A stretch of 57,601 nt of DNA. Origin: an uncultured Schlesneria sp. (GTDB taxonomy: Bacteria > Planctomycetota > Planctomycetia > Planctomycetales > Planctomycetaceae). The first letter of the stretch is position 1. Every line of letters begins with the position of its first letter. The position numbers and the translations under genes are program-made. Shown piece after piece: positions 43,881 to 53,009 of this stretch. The stretch covers positions 1 through 57,601 of the forward strand of contig CAIOKO010000190.1 of the NCBI GenBank assembly GCA_903858935.1, read 5' to 3'. The notes beneath the pieces were generated by a model. It was given only the letters and a program-made list of their open reading frames with translations, was not told where the DNA came from and ran no database searches.

Positions 43881-45515
43881 GTGACAAATTCAGCCTCGGA
43901 CGATGATGCCCCTAGCGGAGAATGTTTTTCACTTCTGGACGCCTATTTGACAGCAATTCAGCGCGGCGACGTCAACGAACAGCAACGATTGCTTAACCTG
44001 GAACCGGGGCTCGTATCGTGGGCTGATGATCTTCAGAAGATCGATGCATTCGCAACGATTCTCTCAGAGCCATTCGCCATTCGCACTCAAGCTCCCGAGG
44101 CGGATGAGTCAATTCGCTTCGGCAAATATGAATTGCGAGGCGAACTGGGACGCGGCGGAATGGGTGTGGTCTTTCGCGCGTATCACCCGGAACTCGATCG
44201 AACCGTCGCTCTCAAGATGCTCACCGGAAGCGCATTCTCAAGTCCTGATCAGCGTCGTCGCTTCGCGCAGGAGGCCCGACTCGCCTCGCGAATTCGACAT
44301 CCCCACATTGTCTCGATCCATGACGTGGGCGATTTTTCCGGACAGCCCTATTTCACAATGGATATCGTGACGGGGACCAGCATCGCATCATGCCTCCGCA
44401 AAGGCCCCATTTCGACAGAGCAGGCTGTGCACTGGATGATCATGATTGCAAAAGCGGTCGATCATCTCCATGCCAATGGCATCATCCATCGTGATCTCAA
44501 GCCGTCAAATGTTCTGCTCGACGAATGTGACGAACCGTGCCTGGTCGATTTTGGTCTCGCACGCGCTCTCGACGAATTCCATGATCCGACGATGACAGGG
44601 ACGATTCTGGGAACACCAAGTTATATGTCCCCAGAACAGGCCGCAGGTCGAATCCGAGAAGTAACGACTCGATCCGACGTTTACAGTCTTGGTGCCATAC
44701 TTTATGAGATGCTTTGTGGGCGTCCTCCTTTTAAGGCGGATTCGGCATTTGATACTGTACTTCAAGTGATGGAACGCGAGCCATTGCCGCTTCGGCACTG
44801 GAATCGAACCGTTCCTAAGAAGTTGGACCAGATTTGCCTGAAGTGCCTGGAGAAGTCTCCGGAGAGGCGGTATCCGTCAGCGATGGAACTGGCTCAAGAA
44901 CTTGAGCGCTGGATCCGTGGTGAAAGTTCGCCCTACGAATCCCTTTCACCCATCACTCGGTTTTCCCGTACGTTCCGCCGATATCCTGATGCTGCCTACC
45001 GTCTGCTTGCGCTCGTACCGACACTTTTGATCGTCGTGCTGCGCTGCCTGTCGGCGCCGAATGTCTCATCGATCTCGGATTATTACAAACCAATCATCGT
45101 AGAATTGAGTCTTTGGATCGGGCTGTCTCTTGTCTGGGAATGGCAGGCCTCAAAACCGGGTGACCATCGGTGGACTCCTTTTGCCTTTTTGCTGACGGAT
45201 ATCATTTTTATGACGTCCATCCTGCAAGCGAGGAAGAAGGCAGATATTTCTCATGTGACCGCATACGTTCTGGTATTGATCCTCTCCGGCCTCTCATTGA
45301 ATCGCAGTCAGATCTGGACGGCAGGCCTGGGCTGCATTGCCGGTTATCTTTGTCTTTTGTGCAATGCCGAAGACTTTGAAAATTGGATCGTGCCGATCCT
45401 GATGGTTGTTCTTCTCACGTGTTGTACGATCGTTACCGACTATCAGGCACGCCGGTTATCGATCTGGATTCGAATGAAAGAAACGGGTCAACGACGAGAA
45501 CCGATGAAAGTGTGA
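43881..45515 (+). CDS. Membrane Ser/Thr protein kinase coupled to ECF sigma factor
   Basis: A 544-residue kinase with an N-terminal regulatory segment (1-75). The Hanks-type domain (about 82-350) shows the P-loop GRGGMGVV near 92, VALKML with the catalytic Lys, HRDLKPSN near 203, DFG near 224 and SYMSPEQ near 248, all intact. After it, about six hydrophobic segments (about 370-530) anchor it in the membrane. It probably phosphorylates the neighbouring sigma factor or its regulator, as proposed for ECF-kinase pairs; this is inference from context. The start is GTG 43881 with GAGGA 7 bases upstream, 10 bases after the sigma stop. The longer upstream frame overlaps the sigma gene and is rejected. 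Confidence 0.9.
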   Translation: MTNSASDDDAPSGECFSLLDAYLTAIQRGDVNEQQRLLNLEPGLVSWADDLQKIDAFATILSEPFAIRTQAPEADESIRFGKYELRGELGRGGMGVVFRAYHPELDRTVALKMLTGSAFSSPDQRRRFAQEARLASRIRHPHIVSIHDVGDFSGQPYFTMDIVTGTSIASCLRKGPISTEQAVHWMIMIAKAVDHLHANGIIHRDLKPSNVLLDECDEPCLVDFGLARALDEFHDPTMTGTILGTPSYMSPEQAAGRIREVTTRSDVYSLGAILYEMLCGRPPFKADSAFDTVLQVMEREPLPLRHWNRTVPKKLDQICLKCLEKSPERRYPSAMELAQELERWIRGESSPYESLSPITRFSRTFRRYPDAAYRLLALVPTLLIVVLRCLSAPNVSSISDYYKPIIVELSLWIGLSLVWEWQASKPGDHRWTPFAFLLTDIIFMTSILQARKKADISHVTAYVLVLILSGLSLNRSQIWTAGLGCIAGYLCLLCNAEDFENWIVPILMVVLLTCCTIVTDYQARRLSIWIRMKETGQRREPMKV

Positions 45516-45527
45516 TCGATTCGTCTG

Positions 45528-48119
45528 CTACAGAATCGCCAATGGATTGCGGCGCTCGTCGAGGGTCCCCCGTGTGACACCAACCCGATTGGCGGCGTTC
45601 AACCGTTTCCAGACATCTTCACCGCGAATCCGATTGGAAAGCAGATCGCGGTAAAGATTCAGAATGCGATTCACATCGGCAGGCTCTTCGTCCAGGAATT
45701 CAATTCGAAGATCAAAAACATTTTGGTCGAGCAACGCGGAAACGATTTCAGCTGCGCTTTGAGGGACGGCGTTATATAACGTATTTCGGCAACCGACATC
45801 GGCTTTCAGCGGGTGCTCACTACCGACCCGGTCGCGAAGCTGAACCAGGTGCGTATCGCATGGCCGACCGCAGTTGGTCTTGTTTGTTCCCGGCGACAGT
45901 ACAGCACAGAAGACGCAATGTTCCATGTGGAACATCGGCATGTGCTGGTGAATAACGATTTCGAGCCACGGTGCGGGAACCGACGAAACGAGATTCAGCA
46001 ATTGGTCTCGGTTCAGATCGTAAGAAGCGGTCACGCGTTGAGCCCCCTGTCCGATCAGGTAATCAACCGTCAGTTCGTTCGTGGCGTTCAGTGAGTAATC
46101 GACAACAAACGGAACCTCACGTTCTGAACAAAACCGCATCCCAGCCAGGTTTCGGACCAGCAATCCATCAGCACCGTATTTCAAAAGCGACAAAAACAAT
46201 CCTGCTTCATCCGGCTTTTGAATCCGAGGAGGAGCCAGGTAAATCGGCAGGTTTGCCGCATGAGCGATCGCCACTGCTTCACGGTAGTCCCGAAGATCTT
46301 GAAAATCGGCATAGATCAGTCGACCATCGTTTGTCCCTGACAGTTCATCATTCGTGACAGCGCGGACCTGCGACAATGTTCGACATAACAAATGAAGTCG
46401 AGGCTGACCCGTCCGTTCTTTTTCGGAAACAGCCTGAGATGTGATCTTCCCTTTCAGCTCTTGAAGAGCAGACCCCGAGTGCAACCTTCGTGGTACAGAC
46501 TGTTTGGCCGCTTGATCGAGTCGGGCCACAAGTTCCTGACGCAGCTTTGAAAGTACGCTTAAAGGAATCATTGGTCCATCAACGATTTCGGTATCCAGCT
46601 GGTGCAGTTCGTAGGGGGTATTTCCCAATCGCCCCAACTGTTCCAAAAGAAAATCTCGCGTCACGGCATGCTTTGTCGCCTTGGCCAACGGTGTTGGCGA
46701 CACGACGTTCGCGCGAATCACGTCGTCCCGACTGGACGACGATAGGGTGGTTAACACCCCTTCAATTTCAAGGGGTTGACCTGAGATTGCTCGTACGCGA
46801 ACTGTTAATGGTCGTTTGCGAATCGGATCGGGGCCACTAAAGGTCTTCTTTAATCTCGCGGTTAGCTGGGGGTCGTCGGTCATCCAAATTGTCTGGCCAA
46901 TTGTCAATCGCTCGAAGTCGATTGATCCATGCTGAAATTCGAGTTCAACAGTTCCGACGCTGACCGGTTCATCAACAAGGTGACCATCCTGGAACACGCC
47001 ATAAATCCGTCCACCCTGCTCGGCGTCAGCGTCGCGATCCCCTTCGAATACAACTCCGTCACCCCGCTTGACTGGCCCTTCAAGGCGAATTTCCACGGAA
47101 TCAAGGAAAATCTTTGTAATCGTTCCCAGTAACACCCCTCGTTTAGCGGACGAGACCGCCGGAACCAGCATCTTGTGATCATCGCCCAGCAACCAACCTG
47201 GCGAAAAACCACGCGAAAAAGAGAGCTCCATCTCGCGGACGTCATCACGAGAGAACTCGATCGACTCACCACGCATGGCGGTATCGATCGCCTCTCGATA
47301 ATGGCGCGTCATATTGGCTACGTATTCAGGAGTTTTCAGTCTCCCTTCAATTTTGAACGACGAAATTCCTGCCGCGATCAAATCAGGGGTCAACTCGTAG
47401 GCGGCAAGATCTTGTGGACTGAGCAGGTATTTCTGAGGACCCAGATCGACATCTTCGCCATCACAGATCAGGTCATATGGCAACCGGCATGCTTGAGCGC
47501 ATTGGCCTCGGTTGGCGCTTCGACCACCAAGCGATTCGCTCGTCAAACACTGGCCTGAATAAGCGACGCAAAGTGCACCGTGAACAAAACATTCCAGCGC
47601 GACGGACGTCGACTTGCTTAGGCGGGTGATATCGCTGATCGATAATTCTCGAGGAAGGACCACGCGTTCGATTCCCAATTCCTCAGCCACTCGAATGCAT
47701 TCGGCACTCGTCAGCGTCATCTGAGTCGATGCGTGAATGCTTAAATCTGGGGCGGTTGTGCGGATCAGTCGCAACAGCCCGAGATCCTGAACCAGAACGG
47801 CATCGACGTTTGAAAGAGAAATCGTGCGGATCAGCGATTCAATTTCGGGCAACTCGTCGGTAAACGCCAGGGTATTGAGTGTGACATACCCTTTCACGCC
47901 GCGGTGGTGCAGGAATTGCATGACCTCCGTCAGTTCGTCAGCAGCCACATTGGTCGCTCGAGCACGAGCGTTAAAACCGCAATTCAATCCGAAATAAACG
48001 GCATCAGCACCATTCTCGACGGCGGCACGCAGACAGTCCCGGTCCCCTGCTGGAGCCAGAAGTTCCGGTCGAAGTGATGGGGGTAAAGTCATGGATTCGC
48101 CGATACGGTCAAAAGTCAT
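45528..48119 (-). CDS. Peptidase U32 family protein (RlhA-like, with DUF3656-type region)
   Basis: An 863-residue U32 protein. E. coli members of the family include the 23S rRNA C2501 hydroxylase RlhA and UbiU/UbiV; peptidase activity is doubtful. The opening LRPELLAPAGDRDCLRAAVENGADAVYFGL is the first signature. CFVHGALCVAYSGQCLTSESLGGRSANRGQCAQACR (near 180-215) holds the Cys cluster that may bind an iron-sulfur centre. After a middle DUF3656-like region, a C-terminal block (near 750) has a second Cys set in MEHCVFCAV and NCGRPC. Its length suits the longer planctomycete forms. The ATG at 48119 has no clear ribosome site; ATG 48092 is an alternative. It converges with the kinase gene, leaving 12 bases. 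Confidence 0.85.
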   Translation of the reverse strand: MTFDRIGESMTLPPSLRPELLAPAGDRDCLRAAVENGADAVYFGLNCGFNARARATNVAADELTEVMQFLHHRGVKGYVTLNTLAFTDELPEIESLIRTISLSNVDAVLVQDLGLLRLIRTTAPDLSIHASTQMTLTSAECIRVAEELGIERVVLPRELSISDITRLSKSTSVALECFVHGALCVAYSGQCLTSESLGGRSANRGQCAQACRLPYDLICDGEDVDLGPQKYLLSPQDLAAYELTPDLIAAGISSFKIEGRLKTPEYVANMTRHYREAIDTAMRGESIEFSRDDVREMELSFSRGFSPGWLLGDDHKMLVPAVSSAKRGVLLGTITKIFLDSVEIRLEGPVKRGDGVVFEGDRDADAEQGGRIYGVFQDGHLVDEPVSVGTVELEFQHGSIDFERLTIGQTIWMTDDPQLTARLKKTFSGPDPIRKRPLTVRVRAISGQPLEIEGVLTTLSSSSRDDVIRANVVSPTPLAKATKHAVTRDFLLEQLGRLGNTPYELHQLDTEIVDGPMIPLSVLSKLRQELVARLDQAAKQSVPRRLHSGSALQELKGKITSQAVSEKERTGQPRLHLLCRTLSQVRAVTNDELSGTNDGRLIYADFQDLRDYREAVAIAHAANLPIYLAPPRIQKPDEAGLFLSLLKYGADGLLVRNLAGMRFCSEREVPFVVDYSLNATNELTVDYLIGQGAQRVTASYDLNRDQLLNLVSSVPAPWLEIVIHQHMPMFHMEHCVFCAVLSPGTNKTNCGRPCDTHLVQLRDRVGSEHPLKADVGCRNTLYNAVPQSAAEIVSALLDQNVFDLRIEFLDEEPADVNRILNLYRDLLSNRIRGEDVWKRLNAANRVGVTRGTLDERRNPLAIL

Positions 48120-48286
48120 CTGCAGACAATCAAAATGGAATCATCGGGTAAGTGCGCAATCACGTCAATTCGCCGTGTCGATTCTGATCGTTTGACGTGT
48201 ATAATACCGGTGAGGCCAATTTCCGAACGAAACTAATGATAGACGCGGTTGATGGCTGACTGCGTCTGATCCGACGAGACCTATCT

Positions 48287-48760
48287 ATGACTGATATGAC
48301 TGCGTTAACCTTTGAGCGTGACGAGTGGGGACGTTTAGTCCTCAAAACAGGTGATGGCAAAACTTTTGTTGGTGTTGACCCGGTTCGTTGTTTTCCGTTG
48401 TCGGACCCCGAAAAGGCAATTGCCCTGCTTGATCCCGAAGGGAAAGAAATCCTCACTTTGCCCGATATTGATGCCCTGAATCCGGCAGCACGAGAGGCGC
48501 TTCGAACCGAACTCGCCGCAAGGGATTTTGTCCCGGTCATTCAAAAGGTCCTTTCGGCAACTAATCCAAGCCCGCCGTGCGAATGGTCAGTCGAAACCGA
48601 TCGAGGCGCAACCAGTTTTCTACTTGAAAGCGAAGACGACATCCGAAAACTCGGGCCGAATCGAGTGATGATCGCTGATTCAAATGGAATTCGATACACG
48701 ATTCCTGATGTGCGAAAACTTGATTCCCATTCCCAGCGAATTGTTCAACGTCTGGTGTGA
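48287..48760 (+). CDS. DUF1854 family protein
   Basis: A 157-residue cytoplasmic protein that fits DUF1854: VRCFPLSDPEKAIALLDPEGKEILTLPDIDALNP, then REALRTELAARDFVPVIQKVL, and a C-terminal IADSNGIRYTIPDVRKLDSHSQRIVQ. The family's role is unknown; in proteobacteria members sit near ABC exporters linked to cyanophycin loci. Here a LolD-type ABC ATPase gene begins 88 bases downstream on the same strand, which fits that association. The ATG at 48287 is the first of two nearby Met codons; the ribosome site is weak. Confidence 0.75.
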   Translation: MTDMTALTFERDEWGRLVLKTGDGKTFVGVDPVRCFPLSDPEKAIALLDPEGKEILTLPDIDALNPAAREALRTELAARDFVPVIQKVLSATNPSPPCEWSVETDRGATSFLLESEDDIRKLGPNRVMIADSNGIRYTIPDVRKLDSHSQRIVQRLV

Positions 48761-48848
48761 GCTGTTGTGTCGATTTCCAACCAATTTAAACAGGTTGGCA
48801 TTCCGGTGATTTTTTGATGTTCCAGACCAGGCAAACAAAAGAGTATCA

Positions 48849-49532
48849 ATGATTGACGTACAGCAGGTTTCCAAAGTGCACTTACGTGGCCGCCTGGAAG
48901 TTCCCGCCCTGAAAGAAATTACCTGTCAGATACCGACCGGTTCGTTCACGTTTATTCTTGGCCCGTCCGGTAGTGGGAAGAGTACTCTGTTATATCTTCT
49001 CGGAGCCCTGGACGAACCAACATCTGGGACAATCACGGTTCATGGAAAATCACTTCAGGCGATGACCGCAAGCGAGCGAGACCACTTTCGCAGGGAAGAC
49101 GCAGGGTTCATCTTCCAGAACTTTAATCTGCTCGCCAATCTGACCGCCCTCGAAAATGTACTTGTCCCATTCTTGCCAGGCGGCGTGTCGCGCGAACAGC
49201 GCGATAAAGCGTCACAATTGCTCGAACGACTCGGCTTGGGAAGCCGCAGAGAACATCGGCCAAATCAATTGTCAGGGGGAGAGCAGCAACGTGTGGCCAT
49301 CGCACGTGCCTTGCTTAAGCGACCCAAACTCGTGTTGGCCGATGAACCAACCGGAGAACTTGATACGGCCAATTCTCTGGCAATCCTCGGTGACTTGCGG
49401 ACGCTTTGTCTGGAACAAAAATCCACAGTCGTTGTGGTGACTCACGAACACGAATACATTCAACCGGGCGATCACGTGATTCGTATCCGAGACGGTCGGA
49501 TTGCAGAACAAGACGGACCAAAGTCAGTATAA
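48849..49532 (+). CDS. LolD/MacB-type ABC transporter ATP-binding protein
   Basis: The 227-residue ATPase shows Walker A GPSGSGKS near 38, a Q-loop FIFQNFNLL near 87, the signature LSGGEQQR near 141, Walker B LVLADEPTGELD near 160 and a switch His in VVVVTHEHEY near 197. The LTALENV segment and ADEPTGELDTANS are typical of the LolD/MacB/FtsE group that partners FtsX-like permeases for lipoprotein or macrolide traffic. No permease gene is in the window, so its partner lies elsewhere or the gene is an orphan. An AAAGAG lies about 8 bases before ATG 48849. The next gene, a PD40 propeller, starts 45 bases after. Confidence 0.92.
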   Translation: MIDVQQVSKVHLRGRLEVPALKEITCQIPTGSFTFILGPSGSGKSTLLYLLGALDEPTSGTITVHGKSLQAMTASERDHFRREDAGFIFQNFNLLANLTALENVLVPFLPGGVSREQRDKASQLLERLGLGSRREHRPNQLSGGEQQRVAIARALLKRPKLVLADEPTGELDTANSLAILGDLRTLCLEQKSTVVVVTHEHEYIQPGDHVIRIRDGRIAEQDGPKSV

Positions 49533-49577
49533 ATATCGTCATAAAGTCAGTAGTCATATTTCAGAGAGACTTCACCC

Positions 49578-50609
49578 ATGCTGTCGTCATTGCTGTTTGT
49601 GCTTCTTGGTGCTCCGCCCGTTGTGACCGATGATGCTGCTGAGGCGAAATATCTGGCGAATCAGAGACAGGTCACGTACGGACTGCCGCGTGCGGGCGAA
49701 GGCTACTTTTCTCCGAAGGGAGACTGGATCGTCTACCAGGCCTACCCGATCGGCTACCCGTTCTATCAGATTTACGTGCAGAAACTGGACGAGAAAACGC
49801 CGCGACTTTTGAGCACGGGACGTGGGCGAACGACTTGTGCCTATTTCTCGCCCGACGGCACAAAGATCCTGTTTGCTTCGAGTCATACCGATCCAAAGAT
49901 CGACGAAACAGAACTGAAAGCGAGAGAAGAGGCTGCCAAAGGAGGCCGACGGCGGTACCTGTGGGACTTTGACCCAAACCTCGACATTTACGTCGTCAAT
50001 TTCGATGGAACGGGTATGAAACGACTGACTGACAATCCTGGTTATGACGCTGAAGGGAGTTATTCATCCGATGGGAAGCAGATCGTTTTCACCTCATCCC
50101 GTGACGGCGACCCAGACCTGTATATCATGGACGCGGATGGTTCGAACGTAAGGCAACTGACCAATACGCCTGGATACGATGGCGGTCCATTCTTTTCGCC
50201 CGATAATAAATGGGTGATTTTTCGCTCGGATCGTCAAAAGGAACATATGCTGCAACTGTTTGCCATCTCGGTCGATGGCAAAACCGAAGTACAACTGACG
50301 AATAATCTCGATCAGGTCAACTGGTGCCCTTACTTCCATCCTAGCGGTAAATACCTCGTCTGGGCCGGCGCCGACTACAGCAATGGACCAGCCAACGCCC
50401 CGTTCCATCTGTTTACGATGGAGCTCGAATGGACAGCGAATTCACTCAAGGGAGGAGCCATCACGCAGATCACGCACAGCTCTGCCCAGGATGTGCTGCC
50501 GGTCTTCAGTCCAGATGGAAAAAGTCTGATGTGGTCATCAACGCGCACTCCCGATGGAACAAGCCAGTTGTGGATCGCTGACTGGTTACGCGGAAAAACG
50601 GCCAACTAA
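49578..50609 (+). CDS. Exported TolB-like PD40 beta-propeller protein
   Basis: A 343-residue protein with a short N-terminal hydrophobic segment (MLSSLLFVLLGAPPVV) that may be a signal peptide, and a six-bladed propeller built from PD40 units such as GEGYFSPKGDWIVYQAY, CAYFSPDGTKILFASSH, GSYSSDGKQIVFTSSRDGDPDLYIMD and PVFSPDGKSLMWSS. The full TolB N-terminal domain is missing. It is likely cotranscribed with the upstream ABC ATPase gene (45-base gap), but a functional link is not proven. A second PD40 protein is encoded near 20 kb beside a DUF1501 gene. Confidence 0.82.
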   Translation: MLSSLLFVLLGAPPVVTDDAAEAKYLANQRQVTYGLPRAGEGYFSPKGDWIVYQAYPIGYPFYQIYVQKLDEKTPRLLSTGRGRTTCAYFSPDGTKILFASSHTDPKIDETELKAREEAAKGGRRRYLWDFDPNLDIYVVNFDGTGMKRLTDNPGYDAEGSYSSDGKQIVFTSSRDGDPDLYIMDADGSNVRQLTNTPGYDGGPFFSPDNKWVIFRSDRQKEHMLQLFAISVDGKTEVQLTNNLDQVNWCPYFHPSGKYLVWAGADYSNGPANAPFHLFTMELEWTANSLKGGAITQITHSSAQDVLPVFSPDGKSLMWSSTRTPDGTSQLWIADWLRGKTAN

Positions 50610-51347
50610 CTGGTTTCGAGTTCTTCGCTTTGTTTCCAGCAAGACCTGTGGCTGAAAGCCAAAACCTGTAGGTTAAATAAGTCCCATAAGACTTCTCTGT
50701 CCTCAACGTCACATTGAAGCCAAATGTCATTGAACACCTTTGGTAACCCTACACGGGCCGGGGACTGACGCATTTTCATCGCGAAAAACAGCGAGCCCAG
50801 ATGACAAGCAACTTCTGATTCATCAATTGCCCATAAAAATGGGTCTGTCCCCTCGCATTGCCCGAGAACGGTTACCTCGATACGTGTTTACCTGTTTCGT
50901 TACTCAGACTAATCTGCCCTAATTGTCAACATGCCTGCCTATTGGTCCAACATGGCGAGCGGATCAACGATTCGCTTTGATGTCATCTTTGGTACTTGAT
51001 CAGTCAGTGGAAGCCCCTTCGGATAGAGGAAGGCAATCGGATCGATCGCTCTAAGAAACAATCACGCCATTGATCCTAATCGAGAGAAGCGAGAGGTTTC
51101 CGCTGAGAATGTTGCCGAATTGATTCCGTGATTTAACGTCTCAGTTCCGCAACCCCTGGGTATGTCTGGATCGGTCCGGGAACAGCAGGCACAGTGTTTG
51201 CTAGCCGTGAATCGAAGCTCATGAGTCGCGTTCTCGAAATGAGCCCAACGAATGATTGGCCAGTCCTGATTCTATCGCCAATGTCTGAATCTTCTTGCAT
51301 TCGCAAGTTCTGATTTCGGTTTCTTTTTTTTTCAAAAGAGGTGTGTG
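50610..51347. other. Long intergenic region with a REP-like inverted repeat
   Basis: 738 bases separate the PD40 gene from DUF1559 pair 2. The inverted repeat at 50760-50852 is the only strong structure. A 60-codon plus-strand ORF (50740-50922) lies over the repeat and is not supported. The promoter of the DUF1559 gene must lie here but is not clear. Confidence 0.5.
50760..50852. repeat. Imperfect inverted repeat, REP/RAYT-like motif
   Basis: GGGGACTGACGCATTTT (50760-50776) and AAAATGGGTCTGTCCCC (50836-50852) are reverse complements at 15 of 17 positions, 59 bases apart. GGGGACAGACCC-type palindromes are known as dispersed repeats mobilised by REP-associated transposases; no such transposase is in the window. 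Confidence 0.55.
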
Positions 51348-52379
51348 ATGTTTGCCAATCGTAGAAAAAGTTTGAAATCCCGTGGGTTCACATTGATCGA
51401 ACTGCTTGTCGTGATTGCGATCATCGCAGTCTTGATCGCACTGCTCTTGCCTGCGGTACAACAGGCTCGGGAGGCTGCCCGTCGTACACAATGCAAGAAT
51501 AATATGAAGCAAATGGGTCTTGCACTTCACAATTATCATGACACGTTTAACGTGATGCCGCCCGCATTGTTGAACTCAGGTCGATATAACGCCCCGACCT
51601 ATATCACTGCAACAAACCCCGTCTTGAACACAACAGGCTGGGTGTTCTTATTGCCGTACATCGATCAGGCACCTGTCTATAACAACTACAATTTCAATGT
51701 CTGCTCGAGTATGTCGTCTCCATACAGCCTTCCTGTGAGAGGTACCGACGCGACGAACGTTGCCATCGTTGGGATGAATCTGCCGATGCTACTCTGCCCT
51801 TCGCATCCTAACGGTGGAGAAGTCGTTACTTCGAATGCGGGCGTGGCATCCGATTTCTACAGTCGAAATCAGGCGCGACGTACGAGCTATCTGTTCTCTT
51901 CGGGTTCGTTCCAGGACTACAGTGCTCCCTATGCAACAACGGCCGCAGACATTCGTCAAGGTGCGTTCGGTAATGATGGTGCGGCCAGAATCCGGGATAT
52001 GGTCGACGGCGTCAGTAACACCCTTCTGGTCGGTGAAGCGTGGGGCGGAGGACGCTACAAGACCAGTACTTCGTATGGTCCGTGGGGCATGGATGGGACA
52101 CACACTTCTGTGCATGGCTACACACCGTCTGGTTCCAGCACCGCTCTGACCTCAGCAACCGTAGCCGCTTATACGGCACAATGGAATATCAACGCGGTCT
52201 ACAATGCTGGCGATCCGTTGAAACTGACGTATGCCTGGGTCTTCAATAGCGGTCATACGGGAGGGGCACAGTTCCTTCTCGGTGACGGGGGAGTGCGATT
52301 CATCAGTGAAAACATCAACTACCAGACCCTTTGTCAATTGGCATATATTCATGATGGGTCTGTGGTCGGTGAATTTTAA
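51348..52379 (+). CDS. DUF1559 pseudopilin-like protein (pair 2)
   Basis: The 343-residue protein has a canonical prepilin-type N-terminus ([28 protein letters not shown], with Glu at +5) and the planctomycete motif [28 protein letters not shown]. The DUF1559 body includes WVFLLPYIDQAPVYNNYNF and ends with HTGGAQFLLGDGGVRFISENI. It is presumed to be cleaved by a prepilin peptidase and exposed at the envelope. ATG 51348 is chosen over the GTG one codon earlier because AGAGG sits 6 bases upstream. Its lipoprotein partner follows on the same strand, beyond an intrinsic terminator. Confidence 0.93.
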   Translation: MFANRRKSLKSRGFTLIELLVVIAIIAVLIALLLPAVQQAREAARRTQCKNNMKQMGLALHNYHDTFNVMPPALLNSGRYNAPTYITATNPVLNTTGWVFLLPYIDQAPVYNNYNFNVCSSMSSPYSLPVRGTDATNVAIVGMNLPMLLCPSHPNGGEVVTSNAGVASDFYSRNQARRTSYLFSSGSFQDYSAPYATTAADIRQGAFGNDGAARIRDMVDGVSNTLLVGEAWGGGRYKTSTSYGPWGMDGTHTSVHGYTPSGSSTALTSATVAAYTAQWNINAVYNAGDPLKLTYAWVFNSGHTGGAQFLLGDGGVRFISENINYQTLCQLAYIHDGSVVGEF

Positions 52380-52420
52380 CTGGATGTGTAAGGTGTAGCA
52401 CTGAACCCTCGGAACTAACT

Positions 52421-52458
52421 ACAGCAGCTCAAAGTCCTCTTTGAGTTGCTGTTTTGTT
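52421..52458 (+). terminator. Intrinsic terminator between DUF1559 gene and lipoprotein gene (pair 2)
   Basis: ACAGCAGCTCAAAG (52421-52434) and CTTTGAGTTGCTGT (52439-52452) form a 14-bp stem with one G-U pair and a TCCT loop, followed by TTTGTTT. It starts 42 bases after the DUF1559 stop and ends about 60 bases before the lipoprotein start. Confidence 0.9.
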
Positions 52459-52520
52459 TCTCGTTGTAACAGTGAGTTCTCGTCTCAAGACTATTCGGAA
52501 ATTAAGGTGGGAGTTTCAAA

Positions 52521-53009
52521 TTGGATATTCGACAATTCAGTCGGGGGATGTCTTGCGCGGCGTTCCTTTTGGTCTGTTGCTGTGCCGTTGGATGTGCAGG
52601 GAAGCCCCCAATGTCGCCGAGCGCCGTGAAGAAGGCACCCGTTTCAGGCACAGTGACGATGGGTGGTAAACCGCTCGCCGAAGCAGAGATCTATTTTTTC
52701 ACCGAAAAATTCACAGGCTTCGCAAAAACAAATGAGGAAGGAAAGTATATCCTGGCACAGGGGGCGGCAATCGGTGCCAACAGAGTCTATATTTCCAAAT
52801 TTGAGGGAGGAGCGGCGGCAGCGGCCACTGATCCAACACTGGAACTTAATGACCCGACACAGACTGCGATTGCGAATCAGGCGCAAGCGGCGTCAGGAAA
52901 AAGAGGACCCAAGCAACTTATTCCACCGCAATTCAGCAGCGAAAAAACAACGAAGCTGACGTTTGATGTGCCAGAGGCAGGTGCGAAAGATGCAGATTTC
53001 AACCTGTGA
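52521..53009 (+). CDS. Small lipoprotein with transthyretin-like fold (DUF1559 partner, pair 2)
   Basis: The 162-residue protein has a lipoprotein signal peptide with an unusual run of cysteines before the lipobox (LLVCCCAVGC, Cys near 25). It then has a short beta-rich domain (VSGTVTMGGKPLAEAEIYFF, FAKTNEEGKYILAQG) and a final ADFNL. A low-complexity AAAAATDPT insert precedes a basic stretch. It pairs with the upstream DUF1559 gene as in pair 1. The start is a TTG at 52521, chosen because GGGAG is 7 bases upstream; ATG 52548 has its G-run too close for a ribosome site. Confidence 0.75.
   Translation: MDIRQFSRGMSCAAFLLVCCCAVGCAGKPPMSPSAVKKAPVSGTVTMGGKPLAEAEIYFFTEKFTGFAKTNEEGKYILAQGAAIGANRVYISKFEGGAAAAATDPTLELNDPTQTAIANQAQAASGKRGPKQLIPPQFSSEKTTKLTFDVPEAGAKDADFNL

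Noticed and set aside
45528-50609. Search for a novel defence or biosynthetic cluster
   Set aside because: Genes here fall into known families with no nuclease, toxin-antitoxin pair or biosynthetic enzyme set.
50740-50922. 60-codon plus-strand ORF
   Set aside because: It lies over the inverted repeat and lacks a ribosome site.
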